A stretch of DNA of 64,000 nt from Paenibacillus whitsoniae (lineage in GTDB: Bacteria; Bacillota; Bacilli; Paenibacillales; NBRC-103111): assembly GCF_003955665.1 (NCBI RefSeq), contig NZ_RXHU01000017.1:1-64000 (forward strand), in the 5' to 3' direction. The first letter of the stretch is position 1. Every line of letters begins with the position of its first letter. The notes beneath the pieces are model-generated. The model saw nothing but the letters and a program-made list of their open reading frames with translations. It was not told where the DNA came from and searched no databases. The position numbers and the translations under genes were made by a program. Of the stretch, positions 1 through 9,373 are shown piece after piece.

Positions 1-1058
1 ACAATAAATAAAAAGAATGGATAAGCAATGGTGAAAAATAGCCCGCAGCGACCGACAATTTGAATGGTTTCATACATCTGCATCAAATTAGGTGAAAGCA
101 TGGCAATAACGTAAATAAAAGGAATTAGGAAAAAGGCGAACATTTTATGGTCTCGAAGGCGAAGCAGCTGTGTTGAGAAATAAATAGCTAAATAATACGT
201 AGACAACAATGTCGTAAACACAGCCGTCACCCACACTGCAAGAAATGCACCGTCCAAGCGCTCCAGGATATTGGCGGGCAGTGATGTCGTCTTGGCTAAT
301 TCCAAGGTAGGCCATACTAATTTTTTTATTTCCTCAGCTCCGAATACGCCAACCGTAGCAATCACAATGAGGAAATAGAGTGACCCGGCGATTGCCATCC
401 CTATATACCCGGCAATCATGGCTCTTTCCGGCCGCCTCATCGCAGGAATCACGATGGTCATGACAAAAGAGCCCTGAAATAAAGCCGCCATCGTAAGAAT
501 CCCCCCTGACAGACCGCTGGGTTCATTTCCCCAAAGGGGCAAGAGGTTGATTAATTGTGCATTTTTCAGGGAAAGCACGACAATCAGGAGTCCAGGAAAT
601 ACGATAACCGGGAAATAAAAATGGTGAAAGTACGTAAAAGTCGTAATATCTACACGAGAGGAAATCGCTGCAAGCAGCAGCATGACGATGACCGTCACCT
701 CCAGCGGTGTTTTGGTTAAAACGGAAGTCACAACAACTTCCCCGAATTCACGTGACGCCAGCGCTGTGAGCAAGCAAAAAAACATGATAATCAAGATGCT
801 AAAGCCGCGTGCCGCCCATTTACCAATCAAGTCCTCGCTGTATTCAATAATGGATTGCGTAGGAAATCGCATGCCAAGCTTTGTTAACAGCCATAGGCCT
901 AATAACCCCACCAGAAAACCCAGTAAAGTTACAAGAGGCGCTCCGGAATCCGCAGCTCGGACAGCGAAAAGCGAAAGGGCTAATACGCCCACGCCAATAA
1001 TTGTGCTAATCAGTATGATCGCCGCTTGAATGACCGTGATCTGGCGAGAATGTTCCAT
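1..1058 (-). CDS. Spore germination permease, GerB (GerAB) family, 3' end cut by window edge
   Basis: Reading the minus strand from position 1058 gives an uninterrupted, very hydrophobic protein of about 350 residues that runs off the left edge. It starts MEHSRQITVIQAAIILIS and shows many membrane segments, as in GerAB/GerKB endospore permeases (amino acid permease fold) that form the nutrient receptor in the spore inner membrane. Two ATGs are available, at 1067 and 1058. The AGGAGG lies 1 base from the first and 10 bases from the second, so 1058 is preferred. It overlaps the end of the upstream gerA-type gene by about 50 bases, suggesting translational coupling. The usual third gene (gerC lipoprotein) would lie outside the window. 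Family confidence is high; the germinant is unknown. Confidence 0.85.
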   Translation of the reverse strand, partial: MEHSRQITVIQAAIILISTIIGVGVLALSLFAVRAADSGAPLVTLLGFLVGLLGLWLLTKLGMRFPTQSIIEYSEDLIGKWAARGFSILIIMFFCLLTALASREFGEVVVTSVLTKTPLEVTVIVMLLLAAISSRVDITTFTYFHHFYFPVIVFPGLLIVVLSLKNAQLINLLPLWGNEPSGLSGGILTMAALFQGSFVMTIVIPAMRRPERAMIAGYIGMAIAGSLYFLIVIATVGVFGAEEIKKLVWPTLELAKTTSLPANILERLDGAFLAVWVTAVFTTLLSTYYLAIYFSTQLLRLRDHKMFAFFLIPFIYVIAMLSPNLMQMYETIQIVGRCGLFFTIAYPFFLFI

Positions 1059-2727
1059 CGTTTTCATGCCTCCTTGGATTTCTGGCTTTCGATGGGTCTA
1101 AGGTGTTAATTGGGACATCATTTTTAATGTTTTTTTTCGTTTCTTCTCCAAGACGAGTGGCATTTGGGGGTTGCAATAATGCGGGTCTCTTGGGCATGAA
1201 CCAGAGCGGCAGCCGTACGAGCGTATCTTTCATCCCTTGAAAATTCCCTGGCACTACCGGACTCATGTAAGGAATTCCAAACGATTTTAAGGACAACATA
1301 TGGTTGGCAATCAGAATTAATCCGATCATCACCCCGTATAAACCGAATATGCCTGATAAAATCACAAGTGGGAAGCGCAGCAACCGGAGAGCAAGGGCTG
1401 CATTGTACGCGGGTGTGGCAAAAGAACCGATCGTGGTCAGGGCGATGATAACAACCGTGATCGGAGAAATAAATCCTGCTGCGACCGCTGCCTGTCCTAC
1501 GACAAGTACGCCAACAATGGAGAGCGCTCCGCCGACTTGCTGCGGCAGCCGCAGTGTCGCTTCCCTTAATACTTCCATGGAGATCTCCATGATCAATACT
1601 TCAATGACGGACGGAAAAGGTACTCCTGCTCTGCCTCCCGCTACTGCTACGGCAAATTCGGTAGGGATCAGCTCCGGATTGAACGAAATCAGGGCCACAT
1701 ATAACGACGGGAAAATCAGTGAGAAAATCAGCGCAACCAACCGTGCCAACCGGATGAAACTGACGAGAAGATACCGTTCAGAGTAGTCCTCGACGGTTTG
1801 ATAAAATTGACTGAATACCGTAGGCAGGATGAGCGCAAACGGGGATCCGTCTACGAGCAAGACAACCCTGCCCTCCAGAAGATTGGCGACCGCTTTATCG
1901 GGTCGTTCCGTGTTCTGAATTTGCGGAAATGGGGATAAATGGTTGTCCTCGATAAACTGTTCCAGGTACCCAACGTCCAGAACGCCATCTATATCAATTA
2001 AGGATAAGCGTCTGAACACTTCTTCTACGAGTGCTGGATTCACAATGCCGTCGATATAGCAAAGCGCCACTTTGGATTTCGTAATACGTCCGATTCGAAT
2101 CGTTTTTACCTTCAAATCTGGCGTTGGAAGCCGATAGCGAAGCAAGGCCAAATTGGTACCCAGCATTTCGATAAAGCCTTCCCGGGCTCCACGGATAACC
2201 TGTTCCGTTTCCGGCTGTGTGATCGACCGTTTATCAACATGGCGTGTACTGAAAACAAACGCATCTGCAACCCCGTCAACTAGGAGAACGGTATTTCCTT
2301 CCACAATAGCTTGAATGATTTCATGCAAATGAGTTTCTGTTCTTCCTTCACACGCATACAGTGTATCGTTCAAAAGAAACTCCTTCATTGGACGGCTTAC
2401 GGCTATATTGTAATCCAAAGATGACGTTGCCATTAATGGTTTTAAAATGTGATCGTTCATGTACTGCTTATCGATCAAGTCTGGAAAATACATGACGACA
2501 GCCGGTTGATTACCAAACATGCACAATCGACGTATAATAAAATCGTCATTTTCACCGAGTATCTTCTGAACGAATGCCAACGTTACTTCGAGCTGGCTGT
2601 TGACCCTTTCCTCTTCTTTCGCATCTAATTGATGATGAGCAGGCGGTACTTTTCGGGGGGCCATCTGAGGATGTTGACTTCGGGCTCCATGTCTTGACCG
2701 CAGCTTATACCAACTCCAAATCGCCAT
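1006..2727 (-). CDS. Spore germination protein, GerA family
   Basis: About 573 residues, the usual size for GerAA-type A subunits of germinant receptors. A soluble N-terminal half (to about residue 300) precedes a hydrophobic C-terminal half with several membrane segments. Typical family stretches are present, such as EGRVVLLVDGSPFALILPT and the region around PFPSVIEVLIMEISMEVLREA. ATGs occur at 2733 and 2727; the AGGAGG is 2 bases from the first and 8 from the second, so 2727 is chosen. It is followed by an overlapping GerB-type permease gene, forming a gerAB operon. Expression in the forespore would be expected, but I could not identify a convincing sigma-G promoter in the 190 bases upstream. 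Confidence 0.9.
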   Translation of the reverse strand: MAIWSWYKLRSRHGARSQHPQMAPRKVPPAHHQLDAKEEERVNSQLEVTLAFVQKILGENDDFIIRRLCMFGNQPAVVMYFPDLIDKQYMNDHILKPLMATSSLDYNIAVSRPMKEFLLNDTLYACEGRTETHLHEIIQAIVEGNTVLLVDGVADAFVFSTRHVDKRSITQPETEQVIRGAREGFIEMLGTNLALLRYRLPTPDLKVKTIRIGRITKSKVALCYIDGIVNPALVEEVFRRLSLIDIDGVLDVGYLEQFIEDNHLSPFPQIQNTERPDKAVANLLEGRVVLLVDGSPFALILPTVFSQFYQTVEDYSERYLLVSFIRLARLVALIFSLIFPSLYVALISFNPELIPTEFAVAVAGGRAGVPFPSVIEVLIMEISMEVLREATLRLPQQVGGALSIVGVLVVGQAAVAAGFISPITVVIIALTTIGSFATPAYNAALALRLLRFPLVILSGIFGLYGVMIGLILIANHMLSLKSFGIPYMSPVVPGNFQGMKDTLVRLPLWFMPKRPALLQPPNATRLGEETKKNIKNDVPINTLDPSKARNPRRHENDGTFSPDHGHSSGDHTD

Positions 2728-2867
2728 CCCCATTTCCTCCTGTAAGTATGCTTATGATCATTGTAGGGTTTCGTTTTCCATTCATTTCCTTGGATGTATT
2801 TTTAGCTATATTTAAGATTTTATGCATGCAAATGGTTATCTCTCTTTTACTTCCACATGATAGAAAA

Positions 2868-2891
2868 GATGGGAGACATGTGTCTCCCATC
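2868..2891 (-). terminator. Perfect 11-bp inverted repeat, terminator of the cohesin/dockerin operon
   Basis: GATGGGAGACA and its exact reverse complement are separated by two bases, 27 bases after the stop of the GH30-GH43 gene. On the minus strand the hairpin is followed by ATCTTTTCTATC, a modest T-rich tract, so it fits an intrinsic terminator. The same stem with the same flanking CGACGA occurs again at 9325-9348. Confidence 0.7.
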
Positions 2892-2917
2892 GACGATAAC
2901 TAGCCTATTTACATGAA

Positions 2918-5900
2918 TTAATTCAGTATTTTGGTTGCCACGTACGCGAGATCCATAATATCGATCTTATTATCGTTGTTCACATCGGCTGCTTTAGCAG
3001 TTGCCCAGTCTGCGCTCGTGGAATTTTTACCATAATGGTAAGCGACCATCGCGAGATCACCAACATCAATGTGTCCGTCTTTATTCAGGTCTGCCGATAC
3101 TTCTTTCACGACGGCCGCCTTGAAGGTATCCACTGCGTTAGCCAGCACGGTTACTGCACTGTCAACTTGGACTTGCGACGAATTCTGGCTATCCTTGACC
3201 GCTTTGGCTGCGGTGAGGGCAGCGCTCAATGCGTCTTTGGCAGCTTGCGGGTACTGACCCGGCAGCGTACCGACTACAGCTGTGTCGTACAGACTTTGTG
3301 CATTTGCAATCGCTGCTGTCAATGCCGTCTTATCGACGACGATATCAATACTGCCAACCGCAATGCTTTTGCTGCTCAGGGTCGCATCGATAACTGTTCC
3401 TTCCGGAGCAATCCCGAGCTTGACCCCGCTTGCTGCAATGGTTCCCGTCGTGTTCTGAACACCGGCCTTGACTTTGAAAGTCAGATTCAGCACCGGTGTG
3501 CTCCCCCCGGTTACCCCTCCGATGCTTGCCGCAAGGAGCCTCACTTTGCCGACCGCCCTTTTGTCCTCGGTGACAATCTGAATGTTGCCGTTCGCGCCTG
3601 CCGCGCTGACATAGTCAAACACATTGGCATCATAAGACAAGGTGATGTCTTGGGCATATACACTTTGCGTCAGGTTATCCAAGCTAACGGCTACCGTAAA
3701 GCTGCTTCCTGCCTTCACGCTGCTGTCTGCCGAAATGGTGGCTGCCGCTCCCTTAGTATCCGGCCATACAGGATCTGTCGTTGCACCGCTCGTGGTGAGA
3801 TAGATTCTGTCGATAATCAAGCCAGATTCCCTTCCCCATACGTTCAATTCATGCACACCTGCGGTGATAGTGAGCGGCGTGCCGCCAGTTACAAGCGTAC
3901 CGCCATTACTGAGATTGATCCATCTGAACTGACTGTTGCTCACATTCTGAATACCGTTGGAAGTGAATTTATAGGAATTATCCACTCCAACGTGGAGAGA
4001 GTCCGTTTGGAAGCTGTGACTCTTGGCAAGAACCCAGATATTGTAGGTGCCTGTCGTCGGAAAGTTGATCTTGTAATTCAGTCGGGAACCGGCAGCTAGG
4101 CTGGCTGCATCCGTGCCTGGTGTGACAGAAGTACCATCATCTGGCGTAAATTGCATCGCTTTTGTGGACAATCCGTCAACTAGCGTCCATGTATGACCAT
4201 TGGCCGTGCCATAAACGTAGGCATTCGCGGTATTCTCTACTGCCGCTTCTGCCTCAATTGCCATGAAGGTAGGCGAATTGAAATTAATCGTATAAATCGC
4301 GGTCTGTATACCTCCCCCGCTAACCGTCACGATCGCTTTGCCCGGTACTGCAGTTGCTTGCGTGATCGTGACATTTGCATTAGGATCGTTCGGCACTGCG
4401 GTAATACTCGGTGGGGTTGATCCCGGAGGAACATCCAAGGTATAGCTGAAAGTACTTGGACTGAACCCTGGTACTTGCGCCTGATTTACTTGAAGAGATT
4501 TTAAGCTTGTATCATAGGTCGAACCTGTCAACTTATCGTTTACGTTAAAATAGTCAAAGTCAACGTAACCGCCTGTAGATTTGGTTGCATAATTGAACAG
4601 AGCAAAACGATAGCCCATGAAATGCGGCAGCGTATACGACATCTGAAGTGTATTTCCGATAGCGGCCCAACGCTCGCCGTCCAGACTGAAATAGAAATTC
4701 GCTTTGTCAGTCCTATTCTTATAATCAAGCTCGGTTCTTAAATAGATGATGTCCTGCGTGAGAGGGATACTCGCCATTTCTGAAGCGGAGCCTGAACTGC
4801 CGTTCACCATGACAACAGATTTTCCAGTCCCCGTCATTTTGACACCAACAAATCCATAGTTTTGCTGGAATGCGGCAATTCCCGCATAATCGCCATCTTT
4901 CATGTGGCTGACGTCCATTGCGATCGTTCCTGAGCTTTCCGGCCCGAAAGTTCTTTGTGTCAGGGTATTTCTGGCATCAAGCAGACTCGTGCTCGTTCTT
5001 CCTGTTGTAAGTCGTAGATATCCCGGCCGATCGGTAAGCGACCAGAATCGATTGTCCGGATTATGGTTCCACTGCCATACAAGCGCAAGGTTAGAGCCAT
5101 TATCGTCATTTTCTCCACCTGCTACTGCGGTATGATAGGCCCCGACTTTGCCTGTTCTCTGATCAAAGCTATCCGACGAAACCCAGGATCTAGAAAGTAA
5201 GGCAGGAATCCCGGTATCATTCACATCTCCGAATACGGGCCATCCATCCTGACTCCAGGTCATCGGGACGATGTAAGGGATACGACCCACGGATCCATAA
5301 TCCTGGAACAACATACCGTACCAGTTTCCATCGGCAGCTTGAACAATTCCTCCTTGTGCGATACCGGCACTATTGGAAGTACTGCCCGATCTTAAGGCAA
5401 TCTTACCTTCATAGGTGCCGTCTATTGCATCAGCCCTGTGGACTAATTCCGTACGAATGCTCCCTGAAGGCCATGATATATTGAAGATATAATATTTACC
5501 GTTAATTTTATGAATGTGCGAACCTTCAGCTCCAAGACCGCCAGAGCCTCCGGGAGCGCTTGCATTTTGAATGATCGTTTTATTCATTCCGCCTGCTTTG
5601 ATCGCTGTCGCATCCGAAGTAAGCTCAATAATCTTGATGGCGCCACTGCCATAAACGAGATAGACGCGTCCATCATCGTCAAAGAGCAAGGACATGTCGT
5701 GATAAACGCCGCCGGCGAGCTCATACTTCTCCCATGGGCCTTTTTCAATATCAGCCGTTTGGAAAATATACGTTTTACCCAAGTCGTTGGAGGCAAACAC
5801 AACATAAAACTTGCCGTTATGATATCGAATGGAGCTGGCCCACGAACCTTGACCGTATATATTCTGGCCATTGGAAAGCGTCTGCTTATCATTGGCAGCG

Positions 5901-7507
5901 AGAATATCATAGACATAATTCACGATCTCCCAATTAACGAGATCCTTCGACTTCATAATAGGGACACCCGGGTTCATGTGCATCGTCGTACTGGTCATAT
6001 AATACGTATCATTGACCCTGATCACGTCAACATCCGGTACATCCGCCCAAATGATTGGGTTCTTGGCGCTTGGCGTGTACACATCCGCGTAGAATGTCGT
6101 CACACTTTTACCCTTCAGCGTCGCTTGGAAATTTGAAGCCCCATCCAAAGAAGTGTTTCCCAAATTGGCTATATTTTCGGTTGCTGATGTTCTATACATC
6201 GAATACGAGCGAATGGCCTTGCCAGTAACGTTAAAAGCCAGTGCTGTATCACTGTCATTGTCATTAATGGCAACGATAACCAGTTTTCCATTGGACGGAT
6301 CTTTATAAGCAGTCGTATAAATGCCAGGGGCGGGTGCCGCATCCGAGTCTATTCGTTTATACCCCGGTCTGATAAATCGGCTGTACTGGCCAAGTGTAAA
6401 CAACCTTTTATTGAAATCATAACTTGTAACCGCACCGCTGTCATTGGTATGCAGGGTAACCAGCGCGCCTTTATCTCCGATCGCATTCACACTGTCTTTG
6501 GTAGCATTCCAAAGCCACCAGTAGTTAAATGCATTGACTTCCGCTACCGTCATATCCTTATGAATCATTTTCGCCCAATACAGGCCATCTCGGATCGTTG
6601 TATCATTGGGGTCGCCTACGGACGCTTCCGTCACCCACAGTTTTTTGTTGTATTGCTTTGTTTGGGACAACCACTGTGCGCCAAGATTAGGATCTTGTGG
6701 ATTGACGGCGTATTGATGGACGCCAATAATATCAACACGTTCCCTGCTATCGGCATCATGTAATGTAGGCACAGCCAGCTCCTCGCTAAAATTAAGCCCC
6801 TCCGGCATGATTAATTTGGCGCTCACGCCCTTTTGAGCAAAGGTTGGCTTGAGATAACCCTTGATGAAATTATGAAAATCATCGGCCGTCCATGTGCTGG
6901 ATTCATAATTGGGCGCCCAGTTCGGTTCATTCTGGATAGAAACTGCCGATAGATCGATGCCTTTGTTGGTCTTGAATCCGTTTACATAGTCGGCCAAGAA
7001 ATCAGCATAGGCTTGGTATTTGTCCGTTCGCAGCTTTCCGCCGATTTCCCCGTATGTTCCTGTACTGCCAGATTTCATAAAAGGGGGTGGCGTCCACGGT
7101 GTCGTGAAAAATTGATTGACATTATAATCCGACTTCACTTTATTAAAGAGCCAGGTCGTGCCGTTAATGTCCCAATTGTTCCAATTCCAAACGCCTGATT
7201 CGGTTACGATATCATAAGGAAGACGATTTCTAACCATACTGAGCCCTGCGCCGTTCGAGGTGCTGAAAAGTGCATCCAGGATTTCCTTCTGTGCCGGATT
7301 CGCGAGATTTTGCACAATGCCGGTTGACCATGCGTTAGAAGCGCCAAACCCGTCAATTTCCTGTTTCTCACTGGTGTAATTTATCGTAACGGTCGGTACG
7401 GTAGCAGCATGGGCGCTATTTTGCGCAACGAGCATGGATGTTGCAATTAGACTGAAACACAAGGGGATTGTCAAAGTGGCTCTTGCAAAGTCTCTTTCTT
7501 TTCCCAT
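2918..7507 (-). CDS. Secreted GH30-GH43 xylan-degrading enzyme with CBM, cohesin, FIVAR and dockerin modules
   Basis: 1529 residues. Order: Sec signal peptide (1-34); GH30 domain (about 45-475) with likely acid/base Glu194 in QNEPNW and nucleophile Glu294 in VTEAS; GH43 domain (about 482-775) with candidate Asp in DVPDVDV, Asp604 in YHDMSLLFDDDG and acid Glu661 in GAEGSHIH; a concanavalin-like GH43 C-terminal sandwich (780-990); cadherin-like sandwich (1001-1078); CBM6/35-like module (1082-1242); cohesin (1254-1388); FIVAR helical module (1391-1470); type I dockerin (1471-1529) with calcium loops DLNKDGHID and DVNNDNKID. The predicted role is extracellular cleavage of (glucurono/arabino)xylan backbone plus side-chain or xylosidase action. 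It is the last gene of a four-gene operon. Oddity: cohesin and dockerin lie in one chain, and the C-terminal 440 residues are nearly identical to the gene at 9374-12853. Exact GH subfamilies are inferred. Confidence 0.88.
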   Translation of the reverse strand: MGKERDFARATLTIPLCFSLIATSMLVAQNSAHAATVPTVTINYTSEKQEIDGFGASNAWSTGIVQNLANPAQKEILDALFSTSNGAGLSMVRNRLPYDIVTESGVWNWNNWDINGTTWLFNKVKSDYNVNQFFTTPWTPPPFMKSGSTGTYGEIGGKLRTDKYQAYADFLADYVNGFKTNKGIDLSAVSIQNEPNWAPNYESSTWTADDFHNFIKGYLKPTFAQKGVSAKLIMPEGLNFSEELAVPTLHDADSRERVDIIGVHQYAVNPQDPNLGAQWLSQTKQYNKKLWVTEASVGDPNDTTIRDGLYWAKMIHKDMTVAEVNAFNYWWLWNATKDSVNAIGDKGALVTLHTNDSGAVTSYDFNKRLFTLGQYSRFIRPGYKRIDSDAAPAPGIYTTAYKDPSNGKLVIVAINDNDSDTALAFNVTGKAIRSYSMYRTSATENIANLGNTSLDGASNFQATLKGKSVTTFYADVYTPSAKNPIIWADVPDVDVIRVNDTYYMTSTTMHMNPGVPIMKSKDLVNWEIVNYVYDILAANDKQTLSNGQNIYGQGSWASSIRYHNGKFYVVFASNDLGKTYIFQTADIEKGPWEKYELAGGVYHDMSLLFDDDGRVYLVYGSGAIKIIELTSDATAIKAGGMNKTIIQNASAPGGSGGLGAEGSHIHKINGKYYIFNISWPSGSIRTELVHRADAIDGTYEGKIALRSGSTSNSAGIAQGGIVQAADGNWYGMLFQDYGSVGRIPYIVPMTWSQDGWPVFGDVNDTGIPALLSRSWVSSDSFDQRTGKVGAYHTAVAGGENDDNGSNLALVWQWNHNPDNRFWSLTDRPGYLRLTTGRTSTSLLDARNTLTQRTFGPESSGTIAMDVSHMKDGDYAGIAAFQQNYGFVGVKMTGTGKSVVMVNGSSGSASEMASIPLTQDIIYLRTELDYKNRTDKANFYFSLDGERWAAIGNTLQMSYTLPHFMGYRFALFNYATKSTGGYVDFDYFNVNDKLTGSTYDTSLKSLQVNQAQVPGFSPSTFSYTLDVPPGSTPPSITAVPNDPNANVTITQATAVPGKAIVTVSGGGIQTAIYTINFNSPTFMAIEAEAAVENTANAYVYGTANGHTWTLVDGLSTKAMQFTPDDGTSVTPGTDAASLAAGSRLNYKINFPTTGTYNIWVLAKSHSFQTDSLHVGVDNSYKFTSNGIQNVSNSQFRWINLSNGGTLVTGGTPLTITAGVHELNVWGRESGLIIDRIYLTTSGATTDPVWPDTKGAAATISADSSVKAGSSFTVAVSLDNLTQSVYAQDITLSYDANVFDYVSAAGANGNIQIVTEDKRAVGKVRLLAASIGGVTGGSTPVLNLTFKVKAGVQNTTGTIAASGVKLGIAPEGTVIDATLSSKSIAVGSIDIVVDKTALTAAIANAQSLYDTAVVGTLPGQYPQAAKDALSAALTAAKAVKDSQNSSQVQVDSAVTVLANAVDTFKAAVVKEVSADLNKDGHIDVGDLAMVAYHYGKNSTSADWATAKAADVNNDNKIDIMDLAYVATKILN
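2953..4263. repeat. Direct repeat copy 1: CBM-cohesin-FIVAR-dockerin coding block (about 1.3 kb)
   Basis: This block matches 9409-10719 with a constant offset of 6456 bases at both ends, so there is no net insertion or deletion. The CBM-coding part (about 3770-4260) is almost identical at base level. The cohesin and FIVAR parts carry more substitutions. Similarity ends abruptly where the two enzymes diverge upstream of the CBM. Confidence 0.92.
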
Positions 7508-7558
7508 TTCCTCACTTCTCCCCTCTTGAACCTAAATGTTCACAAGTATAAATCGAAA

Positions 7559-7576
7559 GGGGGACAACCGTCCCCC
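7559..7576 (-). other. Intercistronic inverted repeat between the second anchor and the GH30-GH43 gene
   Basis: GGGGGAC, a four-base loop AACC, then GTCCCCC, with flanking CGAA/TTCG extending the symmetry. It sits in the 114-base gap after the cohesin-SLH gene stop (7622) and before the start at 7507. No T tract follows on the minus strand, so an mRNA processing or stabilising hairpin is as likely as a partial terminator. Confidence 0.55.
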
Positions 7577-7621
7577 CCTTCGTCTTTGAATGAATGCAAT
7601 TTCAACGCATTGGCGCCCTCA

Positions 7622-9298
7622 TCATCGCAATGCTTGATAGAATCTGTATATCACCGCTGCAGCTTGCGCTCTTGTCAATTTGCCTTTGGGATCGAAATAT
7701 CCCTCTGATACGCCTTCAATCAAGCCGGCTTGTTGGACAGCTGCAACAGCATCCCTAGCGTAAGATGAGACCTGATCCTGATCCAGGAATTTCGCAGGAG
7801 TGAGCGTTGAGTGAGCAGTTCCAGACTTCCTTGCGTTTAAAGCCCGATACATAAAGACAGCCATATCTTCACGACTGATCTCATCCTTCGAACCAAAACT
7901 GCCGTCATCTTTACCTTGAACAAGGCCAAGTTTTTGGGCTGAAGCAATCGAACGATAAGACCAATCATCCAAAAGGACGTCTGTAAATGTAGCCGTAGCT
8001 GAGGAATCTTCAGCGTCGATGAGCCCCATCAACATTTTCACGAACTCCGCTCTTGTTACATCTCCGCCCGGAATAAAGTAGCCCTCGCTTCTACCGTTTA
8101 TTACTTCGCGAGCCGCCAGACCGAATACGGCCTCATTCGCCCAGTCGTAACCGGTCATGTCACGAAAATCAACCTGGGCATGGCTCACCTTGTACCTGCC
8201 CAATTGATCAGGCTGGAACTGAACTGTGCCTGTTGAGGCATCGAATTGACCATTCCTGACAATTTTCACCTTGCCATCTTCCGTTATCGTATGAATAACG
8301 ACTTGGTAAGGCTTCTCGTTCAAGCCCAGTGCATAGGGGATATTGACCTGAATACTTTTGGGGGCAAAGCTTGTGATCGGGCTGCCATCAAGCAGCAAGT
8401 TCACATCGTAAAGAGGCTGCTTATCCACTTTCTCGATCAACAGTTGCAAATTGGAAGTTTCCGAAAGCGTCCTGTTATCAAGCATATCCCGAGAAATGGT
8501 AACCGCTGCAAGATCGGACTCAACACTCAACGTCTTGATTTTCCCCGAATCGGAACTAAGCTGCTGGACTTGCTTCGCCGGCAAATTCAATTGAATTTTC
8601 TTTACCTCGGCGCCAGATTTAATTCTGACTGTGACCGTTTCATCGGTAGAATGCTTACCCGCGTCAAGGAGGTCATTCGCCCCTGCTTGAATTGAGATGG
8701 CCCCTCGGGCATCTGGCGATGCATCAAAATGAAGTACGGATGTGCCAGAATGGCTTGGCGAAGACGGATTTCCCGACGGTTGTGATCCAGACCCAGAGCC
8801 GGGAGAACCTGAATTCGAATTTACAACGGCTATAGTTGTTCCACTGCCTATGCTTCCGTTGGTCTTATTTAACGCGCTATCGATCGGCATCAATGCGTTT
8901 AGAGAAACAGAAGCCGTCCCTACTTTTTTAGTTCTAAACGTAAAGGTAAATAGATCTTTATCGCCTGTGATCCCCGGCTTATTGCCTGTTAAAGTAAATA
9001 CAAGCCGGATCGTATTTCCTTGCACTTTCGGCTCATGCACGTAGGCCTGATTGTCTAGGAAGCTTGTGTAGCCTGTGTATTCCAATAGCTGTTCATCGTA
9101 CATTATCTGCATTTCAGCCGCATACAAATCGGTGAGTGCTTCGCCTTTTACGGCAATCGAAACACGATCTCCCACCTCAACACGTGCAGCTGAAGCGTGT
9201 AGTACATATTGATCCGTTACTTGGGCTCCTGCCGAAATCGGAAGTTGGGTAACCATGAACATCAGCGCTAAGAGGAAAAATTGAAATTTACGTCTCAT
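7622..9298 (-). CDS. Cohesin-SLH cell-surface anchoring protein (large)
   Basis: 558 residues from the ATG at 9298, which has GAGGG at 9-base spacing; a GTG at 9304 is only 3 bases from it. Order: signal peptide (1-26); one cohesin-type beta-sandwich (about 30-158); Ser/Gly/Pro linker (161-185); an unassigned beta-rich middle region (186-375); three SLH repeats (about 383-425, 437-485, 505-552) with motifs such as VTRAEFVKML and LTRAQAAAVIYRF. SLH triads bind secondary cell wall polymer, so the protein should display one cohesin on the cell surface to capture a dockerin enzyme. It sits between the two dockerin enzymes in the same operon, which supports an anchoring-scaffoldin role. The dockerin partner is inferred, not shown. 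Confidence 0.85.
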   Translation of the reverse strand: MRRKFQFFLLALMFMVTQLPISAGAQVTDQYVLHASAARVEVGDRVSIAVKGEALTDLYAAEMQIMYDEQLLEYTGYTSFLDNQAYVHEPKVQGNTIRLVFTLTGNKPGITGDKDLFTFTFRTKKVGTASVSLNALMPIDSALNKTNGSIGSGTTIAVVNSNSGSPGSGSGSQPSGNPSSPSHSGTSVLHFDASPDARGAISIQAGANDLLDAGKHSTDETVTVRIKSGAEVKKIQLNLPAKQVQQLSSDSGKIKTLSVESDLAAVTISRDMLDNRTLSETSNLQLLIEKVDKQPLYDVNLLLDGSPITSFAPKSIQVNIPYALGLNEKPYQVVIHTITEDGKVKIVRNGQFDASTGTVQFQPDQLGRYKVSHAQVDFRDMTGYDWANEAVFGLAAREVINGRSEGYFIPGGDVTRAEFVKMLMGLIDAEDSSATATFTDVLLDDWSYRSIASAQKLGLVQGKDDGSFGSKDEISREDMAVFMYRALNARKSGTAHSTLTPAKFLDQDQVSSYARDAVAAVQQAGLIEGVSEGYFDPKGKLTRAQAAAVIYRFYQALR

Positions 9299-9324
9299 CT
9301 TCACGATCCCTCATTGTTAGTTAG

Positions 9325-9348
9325 GATGGGAGACATCTGTCTCCCATC
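9325..9348 (-). other. Intercistronic perfect palindrome, same stem as the operon-end hairpin
   Basis: GATGGGAGACA, two-base loop, TGTCTCCCATC, followed by CGACGA. It is identical in both arms to 2868-2891 and likewise lies just after a dockerin-encoding stop codon (9374). No T tract follows on the minus strand, so transcription may continue into the next gene; an mRNA 3'-end stabiliser or processing site is plausible. Confidence 0.6.
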
Positions 9349-9373
9349 GACGAATGCAAGTAATTTACAAGAT

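Noticed and set aside
3035-4099. 354-codon plus-strand frame opposite the GH30-GH43 gene
   Set aside because: Lies wholly antisense to the repeated C-terminal block, recurs at 9491-10555 for the same reason, is rich in Cys/Arg/Ile as shadow frames are, and has no ribosome site.
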